Shown here one piece after another: positions 8,123 to 16,332 of a stretch of 64,000 nt of DNA. Every line of letters starts with the position of its first letter. The first letter of the stretch is position 1. The notes under the pieces are model-generated. The model was not told where the DNA came from. It saw only the letters and a program-made list of their open reading frames with translations, and searched no databases. The stretch lies in contig JAEYYX010000094.1 of NCBI GenBank assembly GCA_023428245.1, positions 15,988-79,987 of the forward strand, in the 5' to 3' direction. This DNA is from Pseudomonadota bacterium (lineage in GTDB: Bacteria; Myxococcota_A; Polyangia; Polyangiales; Polyangiaceae). Position numbers and translations under genes: made by a program.

Positions 8123-10258
8123 TTAGAAGCGAACCACTGCGACGGCGGTTTGACCGGGCGCAACGTTCACCGTCTGCGTCTTGCGGCCGTGCTGCGGGTG
8201 CACGAAGACGACAGTGTGGGGGCCTGCCTTGACCTTCACGCCCATCTTGGGGGTGCTCCCGAGGGGCTTGCCGTCGAGGATGACGCTCGAGATGGGGATG
8301 GAGTTGATGTTGAGGGTGCCTTGGCCGCTCGGAGCTGCGCTGCTCGCCGAGGACGAGCTCGCGCTGCTGGTGCTCGGCGTGGGGCGGGTCGAGGTCGTGG
8401 AGGAGGAGGAGGACGAAGATGAGCTCCTCTCCTCGCTCGGCTCGAGCGAGACGACGATCGTCTGTTCGGGCGAGTCCGCCGTGAGGTCGACTCGCTTCTC
8501 GAAGTCAGCGTGACCGCTCTTCTTCGCTACGACGCGGTAGTCGCCATCCGCAGGGATTTCGATACTTCTCGGGAGGTCCACCTTGTGGAGCTTCACCGGT
8601 TTCTTTCCGGATCCGATGAGGAGGATCTCTGCACCGTCGGTGTTTTGTCCAAGCTCGACGCGGAGCTGGCCCTTCTCGAGCTTGAACGACGGATCGAGCC
8701 TGAGGACTTCATTCGAAGAGATCGAGACAGTCTTCTTATAGGGGGCGAAATAGGGGTTGCCGCTGATCTCGATCTCGTGAGATCCGGGTGAGAGATCCGT
8801 GAGCTCCTGAGGAAGGGGGCCGATCTCCTTTCCGTCTACGAAGAGCTTCATGCCGGAGGGTCCGGAGGGAATGGTGAGACCCGTTCCGGAGCTGCCTGGT
8901 ATGAGCTCAAGGTTCACCGGCGTTTCTTCGCCCTTCTCAACCTTGACCAGCATCGGCGCCATCTCGGCGAAACCAGGCGCAGTCGCGCGTACGGAGTGTG
9001 TCTTGGCAGCCAGACCATCGATCACACAGGGCGACTGGGAGCACTTGGGCTCGTCGTTTACCAAAATGCTCACATTATCGATGGCCTTGCCGCCGGGCCC
9101 CCCGACGGACACAACGATCGTGCCTGTGCCACCCGAGAACGCGAAAAACGCTCCGACAGTCAGCAAGACGAGCGCGCCAGCCCCGATCCATTTGCCCGTG
9201 TTGCTCGAGCTCTGTGGCGGGGGAACCGGATAGGAGGGGACTCGAGACGGCGAGTAGGTCGCTTCAGCGGGCGGAGCCGAGCTGCGCGCAACCGGATGTG
9301 TACCGAAGTTCGGGGGCGGGCTCGAACCGAAGGCGGAAGGCGAAGGCGCGCTCGGGAAGCTCGGCGGTTGCGAAGATGAATACTGGATCCCGCCCTGAGG
9401 GGAGGGAGCTCCGCTGACGACGATGGGCGGAGGGCCGGAGAGGACGGGCGGAGGCCCAGCCGGGGGAACCGCTGGTGGAGGCGCCACAGCGCGCGAAGCG
9501 GAGAGGTTCGGCGCGGCGCCTGGGGCGCTCGCCGTCGGAGGCGGGGGCGGAGGAACCTTTGATGGGACCGAGGAGCCGAGCAATGCGCGTGCGGCGGACT
9601 CACCTGCCGTGCGATCGAAGACTGTCGTCTTCTCGTCCTCGTCGTCCCAATCGTCTGAGGGTGGGTCGGCAAGGGGCGGCGTAACGGGCGGGCTGGGAGG
9701 CGCAACTGCGGCCGGGGGAACCCCTGGAGGAGGCACAGGCGCCGGACCTCCGGTGAGCGTGCGAGGAGGGGCCGGCGGTGGAGCCTTGGAGAGCGGAGGT
9801 GGCGGAGGAGCCTTGGAGAGCGTAGGCGGCGGAGGCGGGGGCGCCGCGGCCGCGGAAGGCGGCGAGGGAGGAGGCACGAGGACCGACGAAAGAGCGGCGC
9901 TCACAGGCGGAGCGGGAGGCGGTGTCGGCCGAGAGAGGAGTGGCGCCGATGCTGCTGCGGATGGAGTCGGCGGAGGCGGCGGCGGCATCTTCGAAACGCT
10001 CGGAGCCGGAGGCGGCGGAGGAGGCGCCTGGGAGGTGACAAGAGACGGCGACGCAGGATTCGGGACAGCCGGCGGAACCGGCGGGGGCAAGGAGCTCACC
10101 TTGGAGGGTGGGGGCGGTGGCGGCACTTTGCTCTTGGAAGGAGGACCTGGAGGCGCCGCAAGACCGAGGAGGGTTTTCCCTCCACCTACGGTCGGCTTGG
10201 GCTGCTTTGCGCCGAGGCCTTCGAACACATCTAGGTCTGAACCGCCCTGATCACTCAT
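8123..10258 (-). CDS. PEGA-domain membrane protein with long Pro-rich N-terminus
   Basis: 711 residues. The first 355 or so are proline-rich, with many PPPPP runs and an acidic DDWDDEDEKTTVFDR insert. A single transmembrane helix follows (WIGAGALVLLTVGAFFAF). The rest, outside the membrane, contains several PEGA-type beta modules (VNDEPKCSQSPCVIDGL, FVDGKEIGPLPQELTDLSPG, LDGKPLGSTPKMGVKVKAG) and a Ser-rich linker near 600-640. The cytosolic Pro-rich half and exported PEGA half suggest an envelope-bound scaffold. The Pro-rich part gives a Gly-rich antisense frame that is not real. The start is coupled to the small upstream gene by ATGA. Confidence 0.88.
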   Translation of the reverse strand: MSDQGGSDLDVFEGLGAKQPKPTVGGGKTLLGLAAPPGPPSKSKVPPPPPPSKVSSLPPPVPPAVPNPASPSLVTSQAPPPPPPAPSVSKMPPPPPPTPSAAASAPLLSRPTPPPAPPVSAALSSVLVPPPSPPSAAAAPPPPPPTLSKAPPPPPLSKAPPPAPPRTLTGGPAPVPPPGVPPAAVAPPSPPVTPPLADPPSDDWDDEDEKTTVFDRTAGESAARALLGSSVPSKVPPPPPPTASAPGAAPNLSASRAVAPPPAVPPAGPPPVLSGPPPIVVSGAPSPQGGIQYSSSQPPSFPSAPSPSAFGSSPPPNFGTHPVARSSAPPAEATYSPSRVPSYPVPPPQSSSNTGKWIGAGALVLLTVGAFFAFSGGTGTIVVSVGGPGGKAIDNVSILVNDEPKCSQSPCVIDGLAAKTHSVRATAPGFAEMAPMLVKVEKGEETPVNLELIPGSSGTGLTIPSGPSGMKLFVDGKEIGPLPQELTDLSPGSHEIEISGNPYFAPYKKTVSISSNEVLRLDPSFKLEKGQLRVELGQNTDGAEILLIGSGKKPVKLHKVDLPRSIEIPADGDYRVVAKKSGHADFEKRVDLTADSPEQTIVVSLEPSEERSSSSSSSSSTTSTRPTPSTSSASSSSASSAAPSGQGTLNINSIPISSVILDGKPLGSTPKMGVKVKAGPHTVVFVHPQHGRKTQTVNVAPGQTAVAVVRF

Positions 10259-10437
10259 TGGAAGAAATTCTCCGTCTTTTCCCGGCCTCGCTGCATCTCG
10301 CGCTCCATTTGCTTCTCATCGCGTTCGATGAGCATTCCGTCGATGCGCGGATTTCGGTCCGAGTAGACTAGCCACATTGTACGACGGATGGCGAGGGGAT
10401 TGACCCGCACTGGAACGGGAATTTGACGACAACGCAT
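10255..10437 (-). CDS. small basic protein coupled to the PEGA gene
   Basis: A 60-residue frame from ATG 10437 whose TGA overlaps the PEGA ATG as ATGA. The sequence begins MRCRQIPVPVRVNPLAIR and ends in a charged helix (ERDEKQMEREMQRGREKTENFF). No family is recognised. The tight coupling and sensible composition argue that it is real, but the Shine-Dalgarno is poor and it is short. An extended start further upstream would run into the divergent lipoprotein's promoter. Confidence 0.55.
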   Translation of the reverse strand: MRCRQIPVPVRVNPLAIRRTMWLVYSDRNPRIDGMLIERDEKQMEREMQRGREKTENFFQ

Positions 10438-10511
10438 CGAGGAGTCCGTTGGCTGTGGAAATTTTCTGCTGCACGGAAGCGCAGGCGCGAGATTCCGCTG
10501 TTTTTGAATCG

Positions 10512-10895
10512 ATGCTAGGCTCTCGCGTGGCTTCGAGTCGGCGAACATTTGTCGCGATCGTTCTCGGTGGACTCTTCGCATGTTCCTGTCTTTCGCCGAC
10601 GCTCCCGCTGCCTCCTCCGGTCCGGCCGATCGTTTCTCCGGCCGATCGCGAGGGATATAGCACCGTACGCGGGCGCGTTCCTGGCGGGACCACGGCTATC
10701 GTAGAGAATCTGTCGACCGGGGATATCATCGGCAAGGCGACGGATGAGACCGGAAAGTTCGAGATCCGCATCGGTGCGAGCTCTTACGACCGGATCAACG
10801 TCTACTACTTCGACGGTCTTGAGAGGAGCCAGTCGATTGTCGTGCTCGTGCCTGCTGATGGCTCGGGTGAAGGCGGCGCCGGCGGCGCTCCGTGA
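10512..10895 (+). CDS. small lipoprotein with a carboxypeptidase-regulatory-like domain
   Basis: 127 residues from ATG 10512. A hydrophobic signal (FVAIVLGGLFACSC) offers two possible lipidated cysteines. After a Pro-rich tether the mature part reads YSTVRGRVPGGTTAIVENLSTGDIIGKATDETGKFEIRI, the pattern of a one-domain beta-sandwich of the carboxypeptidase-regulatory type that often decorates surface proteins. It ends in a Gly-rich tail. It is divergent from the PEGA operon and likely shares its 75-bp control region. An upstream in-frame start at 10449 adds residues with no signal character. Confidence 0.75.
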   Translation: MLGSRVASSRRTFVAIVLGGLFACSCLSPTLPLPPPVRPIVSPADREGYSTVRGRVPGGTTAIVENLSTGDIIGKATDETGKFEIRIGASSYDRINVYYFDGLERSQSIVVLVPADGSGEGGAGGAP

Positions 10896-11018
10896 GTGAT
10901 CTCTACTGAAGCCGTCGCGTGCCCGCGCGTGAGAACTCCCCCAAGGAGCAGGCGGGCGCCCCCCGTGTGATCGTTCCGTGAGCGAGCTCAGAGCGCCCGT
11001 GGGGGACGGTCGGACGCG

Positions 11019-12488
11019 TCAGAGTGTCCTGAGGACGCGTCGACCGTCCGAGGCTTTGACAACGAGCGATGGGGATCGGAGCGATGGCTTTGCTGCTGCT
11101 CCTTCGATCACAGGGCCATCTTCGTCGATCACCCCGAGCAGGTCGTAGTCCGTAGCCTTTTCGATGCGTGCTTTCACGATCGTGCCCGGCCTGGGATCTC
11201 CTTGAGAGAGGAAAACGACGCCGTCAATCTCGGGCGCTTGGCCTCGGTGGCGACCGACCAGCACAAGCTCGCTCTCCTCGCTCGGTCCTTCCACAAGAAT
11301 CTCGAGCTCGCGACCGACCAGAGCGCGATTCTTCTTTCGGCTGATTTCGCGCTGCAGAGCCATGAGTTTTCGATGGCGCTGATAGGACTCGATGGGACGG
11401 ACCTTGTCCGAGAAGCTCCGCGCCTCACAGTCCTCTTCGTCTGAATAACGAAACACTCCTACTCGATCGAACTCCGCGAAACGCACGAACTCGCACAGCT
11501 CCGCGAATTCTTGTTCCGTCTCGCCAGGATGACCGACAATGAAGGCGGTGCGGAAGGTCAAATCACGAACTTTTGTTCTAAGCTTTTCGACGAGCGAGTA
11601 GAGGCGCTGTCCACCGTGTCCGCGCTTCATGCGGCGGAGCATGCCGTCGGCGGCATGCTGGAGTGGCATATCGACGTAGGGTAAGACCACCGGGTGGGAG
11701 TCGAGGAGCTCAATCAGCCCGTCGGTCATCGTCTCGGGATAGAGGTAGAAGATGCGCAGCCAGTGCAGCCCGCGCACTTCGGCTACCCTCTGGACGAGCT
11801 TTTCGAGGGAGGTGCCGTCTCCGAGATCGCGCCCATATGCGATGGTGTCTTGGGAGATCAGGTTGACCTCAAGCACACCCACTGAGACGAGCCGTTCGAC
11901 TTCACGGACGATGTCGTCGATGGTGCGGCTGCGCTGCTTACCGCGCATCTTCGGGATCACACAGAAGGAGCAGCTGCGGTTGCAGCCTTCGGCGATCTTG
12001 ACGTAGGCGCTGGCGCCCCGGGTTGAGAGCATCCGCGGATCTTCAGCGGACACGACCCAATCTTTCGGCTGACCGACGAGCATGCGCGTTTGCTCACCGT
12101 CGAGCACGGCCGAGAGCTTCGGCATGTCGCTCGAGCCGAGGAAATGGTCGACCTCGGGGAGCGAGTCTTCGAGCTCGCCGGAATAACGCTGCGAGAGGCA
12201 GCCCGAGACCACGAGCTTCTTGCAGCGGCCGGACTTCTTGAGCTCGGCCATCTCGAGGATCGTCTCGATCGACTCCTTCTTGGCCGACTCGATGAAGCCG
12301 CAGGTGTTGACGACGATGACCTCTGCGTCGCTCGCGTCGTCGACGTGGCGATAGCCCTTCTGGAGAGCGCCACCGAGCATCACTTCGCTGTCGACTCGGT
12401 TCTTAGGACAACCGAGGGACACGAAGTGAACCGTGCGCGGGGCACTCTCACCCCCGCCGCCGGCTTCGCTCACGATTGACTCATCCAT
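11019..12488 (-). CDS. rimO: ribosomal protein S12 methylthiotransferase RimO
   Basis: 489 residues with the methylthiotransferase layout. The N-terminal MTTase domain starts VHFVSLGCPKNRVDSEVMLG with three cluster cysteines (SLGC, VNTCGF, VSGCLSQRY). The radical SAM core follows with CNRSCSFCVIPKMRG (CxxxCxxC). A C-terminal TRAM domain comes last. The LGCPKN signature separates RimO from MiaB. It methylthiolates the conserved Asp of ribosomal protein S12. The C-terminus carries about 35 extra residues beyond TRAM. The start overlaps the end of carA by 19 bases, making a pyrC-carA-rimO operon. Confidence 0.95.
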   Translation of the reverse strand: MDESIVSEAGGGGESAPRTVHFVSLGCPKNRVDSEVMLGGALQKGYRHVDDASDAEVIVVNTCGFIESAKKESIETILEMAELKKSGRCKKLVVSGCLSQRYSGELEDSLPEVDHFLGSSDMPKLSAVLDGEQTRMLVGQPKDWVVSAEDPRMLSTRGASAYVKIAEGCNRSCSFCVIPKMRGKQRSRTIDDIVREVERLVSVGVLEVNLISQDTIAYGRDLGDGTSLEKLVQRVAEVRGLHWLRIFYLYPETMTDGLIELLDSHPVVLPYVDMPLQHAADGMLRRMKRGHGGQRLYSLVEKLRTKVRDLTFRTAFIVGHPGETEQEFAELCEFVRFAEFDRVGVFRYSDEEDCEARSFSDKVRPIESYQRHRKLMALQREISRKKNRALVGRELEILVEGPSEESELVLVGRHRGQAPEIDGVVFLSQGDPRPGTIVKARIEKATDYDLLGVIDEDGPVIEGAAAKPSLRSPSLVVKASDGRRVLRTL

Positions 12489-13597
12489 TGGGTAAACTGC
12501 TCAAAGAGCGGGAAGGCGTCGTGCGGTCCGGCTCCCGCCTCGGGGTGATACTGGACGGAGAAGGCTCGGGCTTCTTCAGCGAGAAGCCCTTCGCTCGAGC
12601 CGTCGTTGAGGTGCACATGGCTGGTCGTGGCGCGTCCCTTGAGCGACTCGACGTCGACGACGAATCCGTGATTTTGAAGGGTGATTTGCACGCGACCGGT
12701 CGCCAGGTGCAAGACCGGTTGGTTCAAGCCGCGATGGCCGAACTTGAGCTTACTCGTGGTGCCACCGAGGGCGCGGGCGAGCAGCTGGTGCCCGAGACAA
12801 ATCCCGAACATGGGCTTTTTGCCGAGGAGCGCTTCGATGGTCTTGACCACCTGAGGCAACGCCGCCGGGTCTCCGGGGCCACTCGAGAGGAAGATACCGT
12901 CGGGGTTCGTCGCGAGGATTTCGCTCTCGCTTGCGTTTGCGGGCAGACACGTCAGCTCGCAACCAGCGCTCACCAGACAGCGCAGGATGTTTCGCTTGGC
13001 TCCGAAGTCGAGCACTGTGACCTTGAACGGACCGGTCGCGGGCACGAGGGGCCTGCCCATCACTTCGGGACTGAACACCCCGAGGTCCTCGGTGAAGCGA
13101 TAGGCCTCCTTCGGGGTGACTTGGCTGACCAGGTCGAGCCCCTCCATGCTCGGAGCGGAGCGGGCCCGCGCGACGAGGTCATCCGGGTTACCCGTGCCGA
13201 TACAGCCGTTTTGGCTGCCTTTGTCGCGCAAATGGCGGGTCAGGCGCCGGGTGTCGATCCCGCCGATCGCTACGATCCCGTGTTCCCGAAGATACTCGGA
13301 CAGCGTCTTCTCACTGCGGTAATTCGAGGGAAGCGGGGAAGGGTCGCGAACGATGAATCCACTCACCTGCGGGCGTCCCGAGGTGCTCTCCGGATCATCG
13401 CTGTTGATGCCCGTGTTCCCGATGTGGGGAGCGGTCATCGTCACCAGCTGACCGGTGAAAGAGGGATCGGTGAGGACCTCTTGGTATCCGCTCATGCCGG
13501 TCGTGAATACGACCTCACCGGTAGCTACTGCCTCGGCGCCGAAATGGAATCCGGGGAAAATGGAACCGTCGGCGAGGGCGAGGTATGCGCGATTCAA
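12470..13597 (-). CDS. carA: carbamoyl-phosphate synthase small subunit
   Basis: 375 residues, the usual length. The N-terminal CarA domain (GFHFGAEAVATGEVVFTTGMSGYQE) is followed by a class I glutamine amidotransferase. The catalytic Cys lies in FGICLGHQLLARALGG and the His/Glu pair in QYHPEAGAGP. It supplies ammonia from glutamine to CarB, which is not in this window, for pyrimidine and arginine synthesis. ATG 13597 overlaps the pyrC stop as ATGA, so the genes are translationally coupled. Confidence 0.96.
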   Translation of the reverse strand: MNRAYLALADGSIFPGFHFGAEAVATGEVVFTTGMSGYQEVLTDPSFTGQLVTMTAPHIGNTGINSDDPESTSGRPQVSGFIVRDPSPLPSNYRSEKTLSEYLREHGIVAIGGIDTRRLTRHLRDKGSQNGCIGTGNPDDLVARARSAPSMEGLDLVSQVTPKEAYRFTEDLGVFSPEVMGRPLVPATGPFKVTVLDFGAKRNILRCLVSAGCELTCLPANASESEILATNPDGIFLSSGPGDPAALPQVVKTIEALLGKKPMFGICLGHQLLARALGGTTSKLKFGHRGLNQPVLHLATGRVQITLQNHGFVVDVESLKGRATTSHVHLNDGSSEGLLAEEARAFSVQYHPEAGAGPHDAFPLFEQFTQWMSQS

Positions 13598-14931
13598 TGC
13601 TTTTCTCCTGTGCGATCGTAAACAATTGAGCCCCGCGCCATCGTGAGGAGCGGTCGGGCGGTGAGCTCTCGGGTGAGGAAAGGGGAGTTCCTGCTCTTCG
13701 AATACAGCTCGATCTCAGCGGGAACGTAGCGGGCTCCGGGATCAATGAGCGTGAGCTCGGCGAGCGCCCCCTCGCGAATGGTGGGAGGCCGAAGGCCCGC
13801 GATCCTGGCGGGTGCTTGGCTCATGGCGTCGATCAGGCGGCTCAGCGTGAGGCCGTCTTTGCCTACGAGGTCGAACAAGAGACCAAAGCAGAGCTCGAGC
13901 CCCATCATGCCGGGGCTCGCCTCCGAAAACTCGAGGTCTTTTTCGAGGCGGGAGTGCGGCGCGTGGTCGGTGGCGATCGCGTCGATCGCCCCTTCGGCGA
14001 GGGCGCGCCGAAGAGCCGCGATATCCTCCTCTTCGCGGAGCGGAGGGTTCACCCGACAGCCCGTGTCGTAGCCGAGGACAGCCTCGTCGGTGAGCAATAG
14101 ATGGTGCGGGGTGACTTCGGCTGTGACCTTGAGGCCGCGAGATTTGGCCTCAGAAATGATGCGGGCGGAGCCGAGCGTGGAGACGTGTGCGGCGTGGTAT
14201 TTGGCTCCGACGTACTCGGCCAGAAGCACGTCGCGGGCGATGATGATGTCTTCGGCGACCCGCGGCCAGCCACGCAGGCCGAGCATCGCGCTCACCTTCC
14301 CCTCATGCATCGACGCGCCGAGTGTGAGGTTGTGGTCCTCGGCGTGCTGGATGACGGGCATGTCGAAGTTGCGCGCATATTCCAGGGCGCGGCGCATGAC
14401 GGCAGCGTTCATCACGCAAACGCCATCATCACTGACCGCGATCGCTCCGGCGTCCCTCAGATCAGCGAACTCGGTGAGCTCTTCTCCGCGCATCCCCTTG
14501 GTGACGGCGCCGATCGGGTGCAGCGAGGGCCCGCCGTGGGCGCGCGCCTTGCTGACCATCATCTCCGTAATGGCGCGGGTGTCGTTGACGGGCTTGGTGT
14601 TGGCCATCACGCAGACATGTGCGTAGCCCCCGGCCGCAGCCGCGTTCAGCCCTGAGCTGATGTCCTCTTTGTACTCCTGGCCAGGCTCCCGAAGGTGCGC
14701 GTGGAGGTCCACGAACGCCGGAACAAGGAAGAGTCCTCCGCCGGGGATGACGCGGGCTTGGGTCTGATCGAGTCCGGCGGCCGCGTCGCGGCCCACTCTC
14801 GTGATCGTCCCGTTTTCGATGACGACGTCGAGGACTTGGTCAAGGTGATAGCTCGGATCGATCGCTCGGACCCCGAGAAAAATCACGAGCTTCTCTGGCT
14901 CGCTCCCGGGGGTCATGATTGCCTTGGGCAT
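13594..14931 (-). CDS. pyrC: dihydroorotase
   Basis: 445 residues of the class I (multifunctional-type) dihydroorotase family. Zinc-binding HAHLREPG (VDLHAHLREPGQEYKED), MANTKPVND, the IQHAEDHNL histidine and the DHAPHSRLEK aspartate are all present. It cyclises carbamoyl-aspartate to dihydroorotate. First gene of the pyrC-carA-rimO operon. The upstream 140 bp to the tRNA holds its promoter, but I see no attenuator or riboswitch. An internal ATG at 14914 could also serve as start, though the family usually begins near the VIFLGVRAID strand, which both include. Confidence 0.95.
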   Translation of the reverse strand: MPKAIMTPGSEPEKLVIFLGVRAIDPSYHLDQVLDVVIENGTITRVGRDAAAGLDQTQARVIPGGGLFLVPAFVDLHAHLREPGQEYKEDISSGLNAAAAGGYAHVCVMANTKPVNDTRAITEMMVSKARAHGGPSLHPIGAVTKGMRGEELTEFADLRDAGAIAVSDDGVCVMNAAVMRRALEYARNFDMPVIQHAEDHNLTLGASMHEGKVSAMLGLRGWPRVAEDIIIARDVLLAEYVGAKYHAAHVSTLGSARIISEAKSRGLKVTAEVTPHHLLLTDEAVLGYDTGCRVNPPLREEEDIAALRRALAEGAIDAIATDHAPHSRLEKDLEFSEASPGMMGLELCFGLLFDLVGKDGLTLSRLIDAMSQAPARIAGLRPPTIREGALAELTLIDPGARYVPAEIELYSKSRNSPFLTRELTARPLLTMARGSIVYDRTGEKH

Positions 14932-15073
14932 CGGGGTGCGGGCTCATAGCACCAGCGCTCGACCTCGTCAGCGTCTCCGCGGAGGGGATGTTGTCGTAAC
15001 GAAGACGCAAAGTGATCCTTGCGCGGAGATGAGGTGCGGTGTACTGAGCGTCCCCCGAAGCCGATAAGGCCGC

Positions 15074-15156
15074 GCGAAGATGGCGGAATGGCAGACGCGC
15101 TGGTTTCAGGTACCAGTGCCCGCAAGGGCGTGGAGGTTCGAGTCCTCTTCTTCGCA
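15074..15156 (+). tRNA. tRNA-Leu (anticodon CAG)
   Basis: An 83-nt cloverleaf with a perfect acceptor stem (GCGAAGA / TCTTCGC) and discriminator A at 15156. The anticodon stem CTGGT/ACCAG holds the loop TTCAGGT (anticodon CAG). A long class II variable arm (CCCGCAAGGG core) and T-arm GGAGG-TTCGAGT-CCTCT follow. The CCA end is not encoded. It reads CUG, a preferred codon at this GC content. Confidence 0.97.
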
Positions 15157-15192
15157 CGAAACGACGCCGCCCCGGGGCCCTCGAGAGAGGCG

Positions 15193-15221
15193 CCTCGGGC
15201 CAGCGAGGTTGAGGCCTGAGG
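15193..15221 (+). terminator. hairpin downstream of tRNA-Leu
   Basis: CCTCGGGCC and GGCCTGAGG pair over 9 bp with one G-U, loop of 11. It lies 37 bases after the tRNA and could end its transcript. There is no T-tract. The rest of 15222-15420 shows no gene that I can support. Confidence 0.4.
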
Positions 15222-15424
15222 GGCCCCCTCCCCCGGAGTGCGTTTGAGCTGCTTTCTGAGCACGCTCCAGTGATCCGCGCTTGGTCCGTCCGCCTCATAT
15301 CTCCACGAGATGGGCCGGCCCCCTGCCGCCTGGCGAAGAGCTGCCGTCGAGCCGGGAGCTGGAGCCAACCTCAGGACATCGGGGTGATTTCCGGACACCA
15401 CCTTACATCTTGGCTCTGTACACG

Positions 15425-15440
15425 TGGCACGCGTTGTGCT
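15425..15440 (+). promoter_or_regulatory. candidate sigma54 promoter of small lipoprotein
   Basis: TGGCACGCGTTGTGCT matches the -24/-12 consensus TGGCACR-N4-TTGCW at every fixed position but one (G for T at the first T of TTGC). GG-GC spacing is exact. Predicted start is about 15451, 46 bases before the lipoprotein ATG. Confidence 0.65.
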
Positions 15441-15496
15441 TATTGGCGCATGCGACACCCGTTAAAGAACATTGGGTTGTTCCGAGGACACTAAAA

Positions 15497-15736
15497 ATGA
15501 AAAAGACTCTCACACTCATTTCCGTACTCTCCCTCTCGACGGCGCTCTCGATCAGCGCCTGTACGAGCGGTGACGACGACACCGACGGCGTTGCTGGCGA
15601 TTCCGGCACCGGCGGCAAGACCAGCACCGGCGGCAAGACCAGCACCGGCGGCAGCGCTGGTGAGGGCTCCGGCGGCAAGGCGTCCGGTGGCAGCGCCGGC
15701 GACACCAGCGTCGCAGGCCAGGGCGGCGCGGAATAA
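15497..15736 (+). CDS. small Gly/Ser/Thr-rich lipoprotein
   Basis: 79 residues. The signal peptide MKKTLTLISVLSLSTALSISAC carries a lipobox at Cys 22. The mature part is a low-complexity spacer (GGKTSTGGKTSTGGSAGEGSGG) with two exact 18-bp DNA repeats at 15611-15646, and no folded domain. It resembles the linker of larger myxobacterial lipoproteins without the passenger domain. It may be an abundant surface spacer or a truncated relative. It has its own sigma54-like promoter and a strong terminator, so it is a single-gene unit. Confidence 0.85.
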   Translation: MKKTLTLISVLSLSTALSISACTSGDDDTDGVAGDSGTGGKTSTGGKTSTGGSAGEGSGGKASGGSAGDTSVAGQGGAE

Positions 15737-15755
15737 TTCCACCGTCAGGGAAAGA

Positions 15756-15790
15756 ACGGGGGCCCGATGAGGCTCCCGTTTTTCTTTTCC
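15756..15790 (+). terminator. rho-independent terminator
   Basis: Stem ACGGGGGCC / GGCTCCCGT (9 bp, one G-U), loop CGATGA, followed by TTTTTCTTTT. It lies 20 bases after the small lipoprotein stop. Confidence 0.9.
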
Positions 15791-16332
15791 GTCCTCCCGC
15801 TTTCCCGTGTAACTGTGATATTCGGTTGAGGGCTATGACATAGATGTCATGCTCCTACTCGGGCGGCCGTCGCCCCCATGTTACGACAAAGTTACACAGT
15901 TACCGCCCGCAGCAATATTTCCTGCCGATCGCGACTCGTCACCCACCCCGTGACATCTGTGTCGTGCGAAGTGAACGTAGCATCTTGTGGACAAGGAACG
16001 CCCTGTCTCCGACCTGTTGTATTTTCTAAGTGCATATGGCCCCTGAACGGGCGATGAGCGCTGCGCGGGACTGAGGATTCGATAGCTTCTGCCCGTGAAT
16101 CCCCTCCAAGAACGTCGCTGTTTCTTGCGGATCGCCAGTCGCAGAGCCTGGGTGCGACTTTTCGATCCTACTCCCCCTCGGCGGAGCTCACTGCGTAGTC
16201 GACTGCGCTGATTTCTTTTGGAAAAACGGGAGACTCTGGCTCCCGGTTGCGATTTTTCGCTTCCCCGGCGCATGCGGTTTTCGGACCTGGGCTGCTCACA
16301 TCGGGCGGCGAAAAACGTTAGGGTCGCGTCCC
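15791..16332. other. 540-bp noncoding region with several dyads
   Basis: No supportable gene on either strand. It holds a perfect palindrome (15835-15850) with a degenerate second copy near 15951-15966. An inverted repeat GTAACTGTG (15809-15817) / CACAGTTAC (15895-15903) is present, with three GTTAC motifs within 25 bases (15880-15903). A small hairpin CGGGAG/CTCCCG lies at 16227-16245. The left half is richer in A/T than the neighbouring genes. It may be a control region, or hold an unrecognised small RNA. Confidence 0.5.
15835..15850. promoter_or_regulatory. operator-like palindrome
   Basis: ATGACATAGATGTCAT, a 7-bp perfect dyad around AG. A related imperfect site (TGACATCTGTGTCG) lies about 115 bp downstream. 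The binding protein is unknown. Confidence 0.45.

Noticed and set aside
9423..10250. A Gly-rich plus-strand frame opposite the PEGA gene
   Set aside because: It is the reverse of proline codons. The PEGA modules and membrane helix are on the minus strand.
15281..15496. In-frame extension of the small lipoprotein upstream
   Set aside because: It contains the sigma54-like promoter. The signal peptide clearly begins at MKKTLTL.
16227..16245. Hairpin CGGGAG/CTCCCG as a terminator
   Set aside because: Only 6 bp, with the T-run six bases away and no gene ending before it.
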